From positions 275,621 through 339,620 of the forward strand of contig JAHBXS010000002.1 in NCBI GenBank assembly GCA_019636375.1: DNA of 64,000 bases. The letters are read 5' to 3'. Of the stretch, positions 8,316-17,114 are shown in pieces. The notes beneath the pieces are model-generated. The model made no database searches. It was not told the DNA's origin and saw nothing but the letters and a program-made list of their open reading frames with translations. This DNA comes from Pirellulaceae bacterium. GTDB lineage: Bacteria; Planctomycetota; Planctomycetia; Pirellulales; Pirellulaceae. The translations under genes and the position numbers were made by a program. Positions within the stretch are counted from its first letter, which is position 1, and every line of letters begins with the position of its first letter.

Positions 8316-9074
8316 ATGGCGGACGAATCTGATCGTGGTAGTGCCAATCATGAACCTAGTGCCAATCGCTTGCAGCGGGCCATTGAGCATGGGATGGTCC
8401 CCTACAGCGCGCAACTGGCGGCGTCGCTACAGTGGCTCGGTGGGGTTTTGGCGTTGCTCATTTTAGTCGGTTGGACGGCTCAAAGTCTGGGAGATGTTAC
8501 GATTGAGCAATGGGGAGGAGCAGCCCTGGAGCCGTTTGCCTATCAAGGCTGGCTAAGTGGTGCGGCGGTCAAGTTGTTGGTAATGGTCGCCTTGTTTTTA
8601 GCCGTTCAATTTCTGATCGCGATCGGAACACATGGTTTGCAAAAGGGGTTCAAGATTCTCCAACGACAACACTTTGACTTGTATCAAATGATGCCCTTTG
8701 GCCGAAAACAGCAAACAGGTTGGGGAGAGCGATTTTGGGTTTGGGGCCTTCGCACGATGCAGTTGCTGATCGTTTTGGCGATGACCTATTTCTATCTACG
8801 GCATTCCGGTTGGAAAATTGTTCAGTTGTGGGGAGCGTCGGGGGAAGACTTTCCTCGCCTGATCCAAGAAATTGTCTTGCAGTTCGGCATGTTGATCGGG
8901 GGAAGTTTGTTGGCCGTTTCGCTGATCGATTACGGATGGCAGTGGTATGCCCATCGGCTGCGATTGCGGATGACCGATGCTGAATTGCGTGAAGAGAATC
9001 GTGTCGAGGAAGGCAATCCCCACGTCCGCACCCATCGCCAAAATCGTCAACGCGAATTAGCCCGCAGGCGGTAA
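8316..9074 (+). CDS. flhB: FlhB, truncated: membrane domain only, no autocleavage domain
   Basis: The product has 252 residues, against roughly 350-380 for a usual FlhB. It has four hydrophobic segments and ends 'EGNPHVRTHRQNRQRELARRR' at a TAA. In complete FlhB the linker 'DPxxKxRxRxxxRExxRRR' is followed by the cytoplasmic domain with the self-cleaving NPTH motif, which switches export from hook to filament. That whole domain is absent. No reading frame between the stop and the next feature contains it, and the sulfotransferase beyond the intron is unrelated. The gene therefore seems cut at the linker, next to a group II intron whose flanking hairpin starts 58 bp downstream. Export switching would need a separate domain elsewhere, or the system is impaired. 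Confidence 0.85.
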   Translation: MADESDRGSANHEPSANRLQRAIEHGMVPYSAQLAASLQWLGGVLALLILVGWTAQSLGDVTIEQWGGAALEPFAYQGWLSGAAVKLLVMVALFLAVQFLIAIGTHGLQKGFKILQRQHFDLYQMMPFGRKQQTGWGERFWVWGLRTMQLLIVLAMTYFYLRHSGWKIVQLWGASGEDFPRLIQEIVLQFGMLIGGSLLAVSLIDYGWQWYAHRLRLRMTDAELREENRVEEGNPHVRTHRQNRQRELARRR

Positions 9075-9132
9075 GTTGAAAGATCGTTAATTTTTTGGCG
9101 ATTCATTCTTGGGCTTAACTTTGTGAGGGAAC

Positions 9133-9151
9133 CTTTTCACGGAGTGAAAAG
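9133..9151. other. Hairpin in the 3' flank of the group II intron
   Basis: CTTTTCAC-GGA-GTGAAAAG forms a perfect 8-bp stem with a 3-base loop, 58 bp after the flhB stop and about 6 bp from the intron 3' end. It resembles the hairpin at the other intron end (11172-11190), sharing the TTCAC/GTGAA core. It may serve as the flhB-side terminator. Confidence 0.6.
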
Positions 9152-9172
9152 CTACGATCGGGGTAGGGAGAG

Positions 9173-10576
9173 TCAACTGACTCCCCCTCCCGCCGAACCG
9201 TACGTGCGGTTTTCCCGCATACGGCTCTCCACTTGGTAGTTCTCGATAGTTTGGACGAACTGAGCATGAGCCTGCACCAGGCTGTAGAGCCCAAGCTCAG
9301 AGAAGTAGCGGTTTGGCCAGCGGCATGTACGAGGTTGTCGGTCGGGATTGGTGCGGTGGCGTTTCAGAAGGATTCGTCGCAGACGACTGCGGAGCCAACT
9401 GTCATAGTCACCGTAGACATTCCAGAAACAATGGCGAAAGTAGTGAAACCAGCCGCGCATCATCTGATTCAATTGCTTGACGATATCCTCAAGCGAATCG
9501 CCAGATGTGCGTGGAGTTAACTCGCGGACACGATCCATGAATTTCTGTTGGCTTTTGGCTCGCGGAAACCGGAACCGGCCCCGAAATACATAACCCAGAA
9601 ATGCAAAGCTTTGGTCGCGACTATCGACAATCTGGGTCTTGTCCGGATGCAGGGTCAAGCCTGCTTCGCGAACCCATTGCTGGACGACTGCCAAAGCTTG
9701 TTCCGCTTCAGCTTGCGTCTTGCAGAGGATCACGAAGTCATCCGCATAGCGTACCATCTCATAGCCCTGTTCGGCCATGTGATGATCCAGCGGATTGAGA
9801 TACAGGTTGGATAGCATCGGGGAGAGAACCGCGCCTTGCGGGACGCCCGTTTCCGGTGTCCAGCGGCTCAGTTCTGAAACCACTTCTTGATCGAGGTACA
9901 TCTTGATCAGTCGCAGGACTGCATGATCCGAAACTTTCTGCTTCACCAACGCGAGCAGTCGGTCTTTGGGGATCGTATCGAAGTAGCCTTTCAAGTCGGC
10001 ATCTACCACGAAGACGTTGCCCTCTTCGAGTAATTGCTCGACGCAACGAAGTGCGCCATGACAGCCTCTGCCTCGGCGGAAGCCAAAGCTGCGAGGATGA
10101 AAGGTGTGATCAAAGATCGGTTCCAAGACATCCAGTAACGCGGTTTGAACCACTCGGTCGCGAACGGTAGGAATACCCAACGGGCGGGTTTCCTTCGTTC
10201 CCGGCTTGGGAATCTCCACCCGGCGTACAGGCTGCGGCCGATAGGTTCCGGCTTTCAGTTCCTGTTGCAGTTTGGTGATCTCGGCCAGAAGTTCGTCGTC
10301 GAGTTGTTCTACCGTTTGTCGGTCTACTCCAGCGGCTCCTTGATTGGTAATGACCTTCGAGGCCGCCCATCTCAAGTTTCGCTCACTGAAGACTTTATCG
10401 TACAGCGTGTGCCATTTGCCTCCTCTCACTTTGTTTGCCAAAAGTGTCTTCAACATGCTTTCTGTCCAAACCATCGACGATGCCCATTGGTCAATGCTCA
10501 ATGGTTCCGTAGCCGGAGTAGCCCCGAAAGGCACTGTGACTTGCGACGGTTTAAGGTCTTTGGATTGTTTGGTCAT
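9173..10576 (-). CDS. ltrA: Group II intron reverse transcriptase/maturase
   Basis: The 467-residue protein copies intron RNA into DNA and helps it splice. Reverse transcriptase blocks appear in order: 'GAAGVDRQTV', 'RPLGIPTVRDRVVQ', 'VFVVDADLKGYFDTI', 'GVPQGAVLSPMLSNLYL' and the catalytic 'YADD' at residues 277-280. The maturase (X/GIIM) domain follows with 'LNQMMRGWFHYFRHC'. No HNH endonuclase or DNA-binding zinc domain follows, which is usual for class C introns that use single-stranded targets. The last residues (about 'RMRENRTYGSAGGGVS') are encoded by domains V and VI themselves. The frame is intact, so the intron may be active. Confidence 0.95.
   Translation of the reverse strand: MTKQSKDLKPSQVTVPFGATPATEPLSIDQWASSMVWTESMLKTLLANKVRGGKWHTLYDKVFSERNLRWAASKVITNQGAAGVDRQTVEQLDDELLAEITKLQQELKAGTYRPQPVRRVEIPKPGTKETRPLGIPTVRDRVVQTALLDVLEPIFDHTFHPRSFGFRRGRGCHGALRCVEQLLEEGNVFVVDADLKGYFDTIPKDRLLALVKQKVSDHAVLRLIKMYLDQEVVSELSRWTPETGVPQGAVLSPMLSNLYLNPLDHHMAEQGYEMVRYADDFVILCKTQAEAEQALAVVQQWVREAGLTLHPDKTQIVDSRDQSFAFLGYVFRGRFRFPRAKSQQKFMDRVRELTPRTSGDSLEDIVKQLNQMMRGWFHYFRHCFWNVYGDYDSWLRSRLRRILLKRHRTNPDRQPRTCRWPNRYFSELGLYSLVQAHAQFVQTIENYQVESRMRENRTYGSAGGGVS
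9195..9227 (-). ncRNA. Group II intron catalytic domain V
   Basis: Read on the minus strand, the segment begins GAGCCGUAUGCGGG, has a GAAA-type turn and closes with CCGCACGUACGGUUC. This is the near-invariant domain V hairpin that holds the catalytic metal site of group II introns. It lies about 40 bases before the intron 3' end. Confidence 0.9.
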
Positions 10577-11171
10577 ACTTGCATCTACCTTGCTGCCGCC
10601 CTTGGCTCCACCGCGTTTTGCTGCACGGCTTCACGGCTACTATGGCGGCTCTGACTGCTGTTCCTGGTGCTTATCTTCTCGCTACATTGACGATCAGTCT
10701 TTTCGATACCAAGCTGCCTGTTCGTCGCACAGCTTGACCTGGAGTTGGTCGCCCAGTATCTCCGGCTGGGATTGATCACGAGAATCGACCCTGGCCAAGA
10801 ACAGCTCTCCCTTCTTATCGCGTTTAACCTTCCTTCCATTCCGCACTCAACCACCGCATTGCCATTTCCAAACTTCAGCATCAGCGCGTTACTGCACCCA
10901 AAGTTCGTTCGCTGTGTCTATCCTGCGGAAAAGTCGATACAAAGGACTACAGGACGGTTCGTCGCACAGCGAAGGGTTCGGACTTTGCCAGCTTCCTCCC
11001 CGACAGGCTTGGCCGAATCAGTTTCACTTTCGTTACGGACTGGAATTTCTCCTCAGGTTGCTCCTCACCCTCCCTCGCGGGAACGCAATTACCACTTTCG
11101 AATACAGGGCGGTAACGTTACCCTGGTCAGGACTTTCACCCGACTGATTAAACGCCTTCAAAGGCGCACTA

Positions 11172-11190
11172 ACCGTTCACTCCGTGAACG
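11172..11190. other. Hairpin at the 5' exon of the intron (insertion target)
   Basis: CCGTTCAC-TCC-GTGAACGG forms an 8-bp perfect stem with a 3-base loop. On the minus strand it ends three bases (TTA) before the intron's GTGCG start. A stem-loop immediately 5' of the junction is the recognised target shape of class C introns. It lies 44 bp after the 3' end of the sulfotransferase gene, so it is probably that gene's terminator. Confidence 0.65.
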
Positions 11191-11233
11191 GAAATCATTG
11201 ACCCAAATCTCGAAGCAAGCAGATTTCGATACT

Positions 11234-12349
11234 TTACCGATCTTCCGCTGAATAGCCAAAGTTCTTCAAATATTCCCGCCAATGCTCGTTGATTGACCGC
11301 TGAAGCTCCGGAGAACGCGATGGAGTTGAAGGTTTGACATCGGAACGTTCAGAAAAATAACTCCGAATCTTCGACTCCATCTCCTCGAATCCGTTTAGCG
11401 AAAACGTCTCATACACGTGTCGTGTCGTCGCGACGGGATCGGCAATCAAATCTTCAAAACGCACCTCAATTAAGTCCCCACTCGGAATCTGATCTCGCTC
11501 CAAAAAATAGCGGCGGTACATCGATTTCTGCCGCTGATGAATGTACCCAAAAATTTTCTCATCTGAATAACGAGGAAGCTGGAAGCCCTGCGTGTCGTCC
11601 AGAGTCCGCCAGAGCCGTGCGGTCGATGGAACGATACGGGATGGATCACGACTAATATGAACAAATTTCGCACCAGGAAACCGCTGAGCTAGATCCTTAA
11701 TCCGAGCGGTATGCGGCGGCGACTTGAGGACCAAGCGTTTTTGATATCGCAATGTCAGGATTTTGAAGAAACGTTCGAGGTTATCAATGGTTCGAATCCG
11801 ATCGTTCTCACTTGGTTCAAGTTCCGCTGCGAAGCGATCGTTGGGAAATGCGATTTCGCGATACATCGTCGGAGCGTTGAGCGAGACGAGCGCAAAGTCA
11901 TCTTCTTGAGGACTACTGGCTCCGAGCGACATCCCGTCCATCGGTCGCTTCCCCGGCAACAGCAAATAAACCACCGGATAAAAAATCCGCCGCGACACGA
12001 GCAGGTGATTCGGCGTGAATGAATCAAAGTTATTGGGAAAACTAAATTGATCGTCTAGGGTCAAAAGTTCATGCAGCAGTGTCGTCCCACTCCGCCAATG
12101 TCCGATGATGAAAATGGGAGGGGCGACCAGTTCCGTTCGCTCGATTCTTCGGCCGTAAATGACCTGCTGAGTCAGGCTCAACAACGAATTGACGGTACTA
12201 ACTCCGGCCCCCAACAAAAACATCGGCCACTTAATGGGGTGAATACGAAATCGATGTTGGGCCAGGAGTCCCAAATAAGGCCCCAAGTTCATCCCATTCC
12301 AAAATCTCGGAGACCAGGGGGGATACCAGTTTTGATTTGCTCGGGACAT
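11234..12349 (-). CDS. Sulfotransferase family protein
   Basis: This 371-residue enzyme should transfer sulfate from PAPS to an alcohol or sugar hydroxyl. The 5'-phosphosulfate loop 'GHWRSGTTLLHELL' is at about residue 83 and the 3'-phosphate site 'KFVHISRDPSRIVPSTARLW' at about residue 225. Both are intact, and the C-terminal 'FEDLIADP' block is also typical. Planctomycetes often carry many such genes. It starts 5 bp after the stop of the SNF2-family gene on the same strand, so the two are probably co-transcribed. The acceptor is unknown. A class C group II intron sits just behind its terminator hairpin. Confidence 0.88.
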   Translation of the reverse strand: MSRANQNWYPPWSPRFWNGMNLGPYLGLLAQHRFRIHPIKWPMFLLGAGVSTVNSLLSLTQQVIYGRRIERTELVAPPIFIIGHWRSGTTLLHELLTLDDQFSFPNNFDSFTPNHLLVSRRIFYPVVYLLLPGKRPMDGMSLGASSPQEDDFALVSLNAPTMYREIAFPNDRFAAELEPSENDRIRTIDNLERFFKILTLRYQKRLVLKSPPHTARIKDLAQRFPGAKFVHISRDPSRIVPSTARLWRTLDDTQGFQLPRYSDEKIFGYIHQRQKSMYRRYFLERDQIPSGDLIEVRFEDLIADPVATTRHVYETFSLNGFEEMESKIRSYFSERSDVKPSTPSRSPELQRSINEHWREYLKNFGYSAEDR

Positions 12350-12354
12350 TTAAT

Positions 12355-14100
12355 TTAGCCGGCTTGTTTTAAAATTCGCCCCTGTGGCGTTCGCAAATCG
12401 AAAAGGCCAAAAATTTCGTCTTGGGTCATCGTCATTTGTTGAGGCAGCTCGTGATCGGACAAAATTTCTCGGAACAATTGCCGTTTGGCCTCCAACACGT
12501 CGTGGATTCTCTGCTCGATGGTCTCGGTCGAAATCATACGGCTGACCGTGACACTTCCGGCGGCACCGATACGATGAGCACGATTGATCGCTTGATCTTC
12601 GATGGCGGGATTCCACCAGCGATCAAACAAGAACACGTAGCGGCAAAACTGCAGGTTTAAACCCACGCTCCCGGCTCCATAACTCATCAAGATCACATGC
12701 CGTTTCGGATTTTCCTTGAATTCGGATAAGACTCCATCCCGTTTGTTCGACGGAACTTTTCCATGGTAGGCCAGCGGATTGAAGCGTTCAAGGCGCTTGG
12801 CAATTTTGTCAAGAGTCCCCACCCACTGGCTGAAAACAATCGCCTTTTGACCGCTGGCCGCGACTTCTTCGAGGTCGGCCTCGAGGCGCTCCATCTTGCT
12901 GCTGGAATCGGTGGCCGGATCGAAATTGCAAATTTGCTTGAGTCGCAGAACAAGTTCAAAGACATGCGTGACTTGAGCGTGATCCCCCATCTCACTCAAG
13001 CGAATGATTCCGTCTTTCTCTGCTTGGGAGTAAGTTTCCCACTGCTCCGGCGATAAATCCAAATGGTCATCACGAATCAGCTTCGGCGGCATATCAGTCA
13101 TCACCACATCCTTCGTGCGGCGGATGATATGGTCTTTGACCTCATCGCGAATTTGGCGAACCGTCATGTGTGGGCCAATCAAGTTTGGTGACACAAACTC
13201 AAAAATCCCGATCAAATCGTCGATTGAGTTTTCGATTGGGGTACCCGTCAACGCCCAACTTCGATCCCGGCTAATGCGGCGGACCACTTGGCTGGTGGCG
13301 TTGCCCTGGTTTTTGACTCGTTGAGCTTCGTCCAGGATCACGAGATCGAAATCAACATCGGCTTCCTCGGTAAAGAATTGCTGGTCGCGTGTCAGCAGTT
13401 CATAATTGGCGATCTTCACGGGTGCCTGTTCCGATTTCCACAACCACTCTCGCTGTCCTTGCGAACCGGCCACCGGGACAACCGTCAATTCTGGAGCCCA
13501 CTGCTTGAACTCTCGCAGCCAATTCGTGACGAGCGGTTTGGGGCAAATCAGCAGGACTTTGCGAGCTTGGCCGCTGCGGATCAACATCCGCACCGCCGTG
13601 ATCGCTTGCATGGTTTTCCCCAACCCCATCTCGTCGGCCAAAATCGCCGAACGACGGGTGAACATAAACGAGATTCCCGCAAACTGATAGTTGAATGGTT
13701 CGAAGGGAAACTCGAGCGTGCTGTCTTGCAGTAAATACTCCAGGGGCGGCTGTAGCAAAAAGTACAACCGATCACTAAGTTTAACAACGTCCTTCGGCGG
13801 GCGCAGGCGAGTGTGCTGCTTGGGGCGGCGAGGTTTGGCATTCGGCAGAGTTGGCGGTTGAGCGATTGCATCGCGGGCTGTTCCCGGTTTAGCGGCCGGT
13901 TTGGCGGAAATGGATCGCGTCCCTAAAAACGGAGTCCCCTCACCAAAGGAAAACGAAAAGACCTTGGGCTTACGCCCCTTGATCGATGCGGAAAGGACGG
14001 TCGGTCGCTCGGATGGTTCAAAATCCAATTGCCGAACCGCCAAATTTAATGGCTGAGGAATCTCATGGCTCAAATCGCGAATCGTCGGGAGTTCAGCCAT
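12355..14100 (-). CDS. SNF2-family (Swi2/Snf2, superfamily 2) DNA-dependent ATPase
   Basis: This 581-residue protein has a basic, proline-rich N-terminus (about 120 residues), then the SNF2 ATPase core. Motif I is 'ADEMGLGKTMQAI' at about residues 155-167, motif II is 'DEAQ' at 257-260 and motif III is 'ALTGTPIENS'. The helicase C lobe has 'IVFSQWVGTLDKI', 'YHGKVPSNKRD', 'GSVGLNLQFCRYVFLFDRWW' and the motif VI stretch 'QAINRAHRIGAAGSV'. Such proteins translocate on double-stranded DNA and remodel protein-DNA complexes. There is no SWIM zinc domain. The partner and target are unknown, and the gene lies 45 bp after a small unknown gene. Confidence 0.92.
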   Translation of the reverse strand: MAELPTIRDLSHEIPQPLNLAVRQLDFEPSERPTVLSASIKGRKPKVFSFSFGEGTPFLGTRSISAKPAAKPGTARDAIAQPPTLPNAKPRRPKQHTRLRPPKDVVKLSDRLYFLLQPPLEYLLQDSTLEFPFEPFNYQFAGISFMFTRRSAILADEMGLGKTMQAITAVRMLIRSGQARKVLLICPKPLVTNWLREFKQWAPELTVVPVAGSQGQREWLWKSEQAPVKIANYELLTRDQQFFTEEADVDFDLVILDEAQRVKNQGNATSQVVRRISRDRSWALTGTPIENSIDDLIGIFEFVSPNLIGPHMTVRQIRDEVKDHIIRRTKDVVMTDMPPKLIRDDHLDLSPEQWETYSQAEKDGIIRLSEMGDHAQVTHVFELVLRLKQICNFDPATDSSSKMERLEADLEEVAASGQKAIVFSQWVGTLDKIAKRLERFNPLAYHGKVPSNKRDGVLSEFKENPKRHVILMSYGAGSVGLNLQFCRYVFLFDRWWNPAIEDQAINRAHRIGAAGSVTVSRMISTETIEQRIHDVLEAKRQLFREILSDHELPQQMTMTQDEIFGLFDLRTPQGRILKQAG

Positions 14101-14145
14101 CGTGTTTCGACTCGATCTTGTGATGCAACCAGATGTTGAGGGCTT

Positions 14146-14700
14146 TTAGGAAGCCACGGGGTAAGACGCCTGACACGCCTCGTCTAGCGCCTGAGCAATC
14201 CTCTCAAACGGCTCATCGATGGGGACCCGCTGATGAAACGCTCGCAAGATTCCGGAAAGTTCCTCCGGCGTCATCCCGTCGGCTTGCCAAGCCCGAAGTT
14301 CCCGTCCATCCAATTCCCATTGATTTGATTGAGGCTCGATCGCTGCCGGATGCACCAATTGAGGTTCAGTATTTTCTCGCGAAGAAACAAAAATTAGATT
14401 GCCGCCATCTATATTGAGTTTCGAGAGTTCGGGAGAGTTGGTCAAAACTGCCAGCGGGCTCGCTTTTAATTGTTTGATCAAGGACTCGGCAATTTGTTCG
14501 CAGTAAACAAATTCTGACAATGTTTGTCCGAAAAGAATCGCCTGAGTGCGGCTGGGTAATACAGGACTCGTACAGTGAAACTCCATTGGACGACCATTGG
14601 CGTTGACTATCAACAATCCACCACACGCACCGAGTTGCTCGTACTCGCGGATGGACAGAAATGCCAAAAGGTGATGAGGGTTCGTTTGCAGATTCGACAT
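14146..14700 (-). CDS. Unknown protein, 184 residues
   Basis: The ATG at 14700 starts 'MSNLQTNPHHLLAFLSIREY'. The frame is open further upstream to 14835, but that extension looks non-coding. The protein has a hydrophobic segment 'CGGLLIVNANGRPMEFHCTS', charged middle regions and a C-terminal helical part 'MTPEELSGILRAFHQRVPID'. No catalytic motif is recognisable. It lies directly upstream of the SNF2-family gene on the same strand with a 45-bp gap, so it may be co-transcribed with it. Role unknown. Confidence 0.6.
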   Translation of the reverse strand: MSNLQTNPHHLLAFLSIREYEQLGACGGLLIVNANGRPMEFHCTSPVLPSRTQAILFGQTLSEFVYCEQIAESLIKQLKASPLAVLTNSPELSKLNIDGGNLIFVSSRENTEPQLVHPAAIEPQSNQWELDGRELRAWQADGMTPEELSGILRAFHQRVPIDEPFERIAQALDEACQASYPVAS

Positions 14701-15180
14701 GAAGTTGTAGGGGCTATTCCGTTTGTTGCGATTATGGCAATAGGCAAAGCTATTGCGGTGGCTCGTGTTCCAGGAAGTCTCAGTTGGCTCGGCACAATGT
14801 TCATGGTGGTTGAGCAATGGGCCTTCGTTTCCCACGCAAACTGCAACCTAGAACCGCCAGCCTGTCCCTCCACGCACAAGTTTTCATGCGGCGACCATCG
14901 CTGACTCCTCTGCCATCGGAACTCTCGTGAAGAGACTTTAACGACGGCCCTTGTCAACCATGCCCCGACTGCAATGTCAAGAGTTTCGGGTTGTGGTCAT
15001 CACGCGGATTAACGAAAATTTTTCTGTCAAGGTTTTTTCGTTGTGCAGGATTTGATCCGCCAAATGAAAAACAGTCAAGAATTCCACGATTGTTGCCGCT
15101 CGCTTTTACTCGACACTCCCCAGTTTGGCGTTTATACTGAAGGGAATTCTACGGCATCATTCTTTTTGGGAGTATTTTTC
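14701..15180. other. Intergenic region between divergent genes
   Basis: No supported gene is seen. The frames here are short and lack coding character. It should hold the promoter for the minus-strand gene at 14146 and the promoter-like site at 15110-15138 for the plus-strand gene. Confidence 0.5.
15110..15138 (+). promoter_or_regulatory. Sigma-70-type promoter candidate
   Basis: TCGACA and TATACT, each one mismatch from consensus, are separated by 17 bp. The -10 box ends 42 bp before the ATG at 15181. This is a pattern match only; no transcription data are available. Confidence 0.4.
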
Positions 15181-15651
15181 ATGGCCCGCGATCCCCAGGA
15201 TCTTTCCCCTGTTTTCCGCATTGACGTCGCAGCTTCCGGCTCCAGTGAAGCGGGCCTTGGCCGGAGAGCCAAATCGCAAGACTCAGAAGTCGCTGATTTG
15301 CTGCGACAACTGATCGTCAGCCAAGAACGCCAAAACGAATTGCTGGAAGATCTGGTTGATCAAATGAACGCCGGTCAACGCCAACGCAATCTCGAATTGA
15401 ATCAATGGCGGGAAGCAAACCCGTTGCTCGCACGGCGCTGTCGGATGGCTGCTGAAGCCCTGAGCCGTGTTCAAGCAGAATTTTTGGAAAACTTGACGGT
15501 TGACGTCAAAGACAACTATGACAACTTAATCGAAGGCGATTTCGCACTCAACGAATTCGTCGATCGCTACGGCCCTCGCTTGGCACATTTGAATGGCGTC
15601 TTGCAAGTCCTGGCACAGCTCAGCATGCCCGGCAATAATGCCCAAGTCTGA
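15181..15651 (+). CDS. Unknown small helical protein, 156 residues
   Basis: The ATG at 15181 ('MARDPQDLSPVFRID') is preferred over an upstream in-frame start at 15043, because the extra part shows no coding character and the candidate promoter lies inside it. The protein is mostly helical, with a heptad-like stretch at about residues 40-75 ('VADLLRQLIVSQERQNELL') that suggests a short coiled coil, and an acidic C-terminal half. No enzymatic motif is visible. It is 37 bp ahead of an alpha/beta hydrolase gene on the same strand. Function unknown. Confidence 0.65.
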   Translation: MARDPQDLSPVFRIDVAASGSSEAGLGRRAKSQDSEVADLLRQLIVSQERQNELLEDLVDQMNAGQRQRNLELNQWREANPLLARRCRMAAEALSRVQAEFLENLTVDVKDNYDNLIEGDFALNEFVDRYGPRLAHLNGVLQVLAQLSMPGNNAQV

Positions 15652-15688
15652 TTGTGGAGCCTGCGGTAGCAGAATCGGATGAACCGCA

Positions 15689-16576
15689 ATGAAAGGCGAA
15701 ATTGTTTGGACGACGACCTCGGATAAAACGCGACTCCACGGCTTCTTCGTGGAGTCGAGTCGATCGCCAGAAGTCGCCGCTGACGCCGCCATTTTGCTGC
15801 ATGGCCTCGCCGGAAATTTTTACAGTTCCGGACTGCTTAATCACCTCGCACGACAATTGGTCGATTTGGGCGTACATGTCTTGCTTGGCAACACGCGCGG
15901 CCATGACTTCTTAAACCTCACCACTCAAATGGGACGCAGCGTCACTCAAGGCGCCGCGATGGAGGATGTCGCCGACGCTCAGTTCGATGTCTCGGGGTGG
16001 GTGCAGTTCCTGGTCGCCGCCGGTCATCAGCGTATTGTGTTGGTCGGACACAGTTTGGGTGCCATCAAGGCCCTATACTCCCAAGCGGTCGCTGCGGATT
16101 TACACGTCGTGGGAATTGCCGCGCTAAGTGCCACGCGATTGAATTACGATTGCTTCGTGGCCTCTTCAGCCCGCGAGCAATTTTTGACGGCTTTTCGAGC
16201 AGCTCAGAGTTTGGTCGACGCAGGTCGCGGAGCCGAACTTTTTCGCGCCGAGTTTCCATTTCCGACTTGGATGACCGCCGATTCCTACCTGGACAAATAC
16301 GGACCCCAAAATCGTTTTGATTGGACTGGTTGGATCGGCCAAGTTTCGCAGCCGGTGTTATTAACGTTTGGTACCCGAGAGTTAGAAGAGCATCCCGCCT
16401 TCGCAGGACTTGAACCCGTCGCCCGCCAACTAGCCGTTGCGCAAGCAAACTTGCAGATTGAATGCATCCCCCAAGCCGACCATTTCTACGTCGCCTGCTT
16501 CGATCCCCTCTGGACCACCATCGAATCCTGGCTCAAAGGACTCGACCCTGAAAGAAATGTTTGGCACCAACGCTAG
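15689..16576 (+). CDS. Alpha/beta hydrolase (serine hydrolase family)
   Basis: This 295-residue protein has the oxyanion-hole strand 'ILLHGLAGNFYSSG', the nucleophile elbow 'VLVGHSLGAIKAL' (Ser in GHSLG), and a late 'PQADHFYVA' that supplies the catalytic histidine. An acidic residue near 'PVLLTFGTRELEEHP' would complete the triad. The fold is that of esterases and acyl-peptidase-like hydrolases; the substrate cannot be inferred. There is no signal peptide, so it is predicted to be cytoplasmic. It may share a transcript with the preceding small gene. Confidence 0.85.
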   Translation: MKGEIVWTTTSDKTRLHGFFVESSRSPEVAADAAILLHGLAGNFYSSGLLNHLARQLVDLGVHVLLGNTRGHDFLNLTTQMGRSVTQGAAMEDVADAQFDVSGWVQFLVAAGHQRIVLVGHSLGAIKALYSQAVAADLHVVGIAALSATRLNYDCFVASSAREQFLTAFRAAQSLVDAGRGAELFRAEFPFPTWMTADSYLDKYGPQNRFDWTGWIGQVSQPVLLTFGTRELEEHPAFAGLEPVARQLAVAQANLQIECIPQADHFYVACFDPLWTTIESWLKGLDPERNVWHQR

Positions 16577-17015
16577 AACCCTTTCGTAATTTGTTGCCGT
16601 TTTTTCGGAATTTGGCCCAGTTTTGCTGTTAATCGTCGAACATCGAGATGCTGGCCGAATCCCAATTCAACATTGTCTGAGCTCTGCAATCATTCCAACC
16701 TCTAATTGGACATCGCCTTTACGTTCGCCCCGCTACGCACTTGACCATTCTAAATAAAGCGAACGCCACCAAGTGTCCATTCGTATAGGGCGACTGCGAA
16801 TCGGTGTTGCGATAACTTGAGCTTATGGTTTGGATTTGAGTACGAGTGCTTGGAAGAATTTTTCTTGTGGAAAAACGTGGGGGGAAGCCGCGTGGCGGAG
16901 AATTATTTCGCCATTTTTTCAACTGCCCTGATTGACAACCGCTTTTCCCGCGTACAAAAATTGAAGCACGCTTTCCGAAAAACCCTCCAAAGTCAATAAA
17001 AACGAGGATGCTGCG
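16577..17015. other. Intergenic region upstream of the Rhs-like pseudogene
   Basis: About 440 bp without a supported gene. A minus-strand open frame at 16719-17087 has no recognisable character and overlaps the pseudogene start. An AACGAGGATG ribosome-binding region lies at the right end, ahead of the ATG at 17016. Confidence 0.5.
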
Positions 17016-17114
17016 ATGAAACGGTTTAACTTGCTCCGTGGTTTTGGTTCCCAACATGCAGTTACCGGCGCGGGGAACGCGGATCAAGTCAACGGCAGTA
17101 CATCGTTCGGTGGC

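Larger units (their letters stand above)
9157..11168 (-). mobile_element. Group II intron (class C-like), about 2.0 kb
   Basis: The intron is read on the minus strand. Its 5' end is GUGCGCC at 11168, in the typical GUGYG form, followed by a 'GUCGGGUGAAAGUCCUGACC' element. A 467-residue reverse transcriptase/maturase lies in the domain IV region. Domain V is at 9227-9195, then a G/C-rich domain VI, and the 3' end falls near 9157 at a 'CGAU' sequence. The 5' exon ends in a perfect hairpin, as expected for class C introns, which insert after terminator-like stem-loops. The exact 3' junction could be off by a few bases. Confidence 0.85.

Noticed and set aside
10745..11251. Plus-strand 168-residue open frame
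   Set aside because: It lies antisense to the 5' RNA domains of the group II intron, whose base-paired structure explains the absence of stops. The sequence has no protein-like character.
11780..11800. tRNA-like GGTTCGAATCC sequence
   Set aside because: It resembles a T-loop but lies inside the sulfotransferase gene, and no acceptor, D or anticodon stems can be formed around it.
14701..14835. N-terminal extension of the 14146 gene
   Set aside because: The open frame continues to 14835, but the extra 45 residues are Asn/His/Ser-rich without structure. The ATG at 14700 is a more natural start.
16719..17087. Minus-strand 122-residue open frame
   Set aside because: It overlaps the Rhs-like start, has no ribosome-binding site or recognisable motif, and is mostly low-complexity basic residues.
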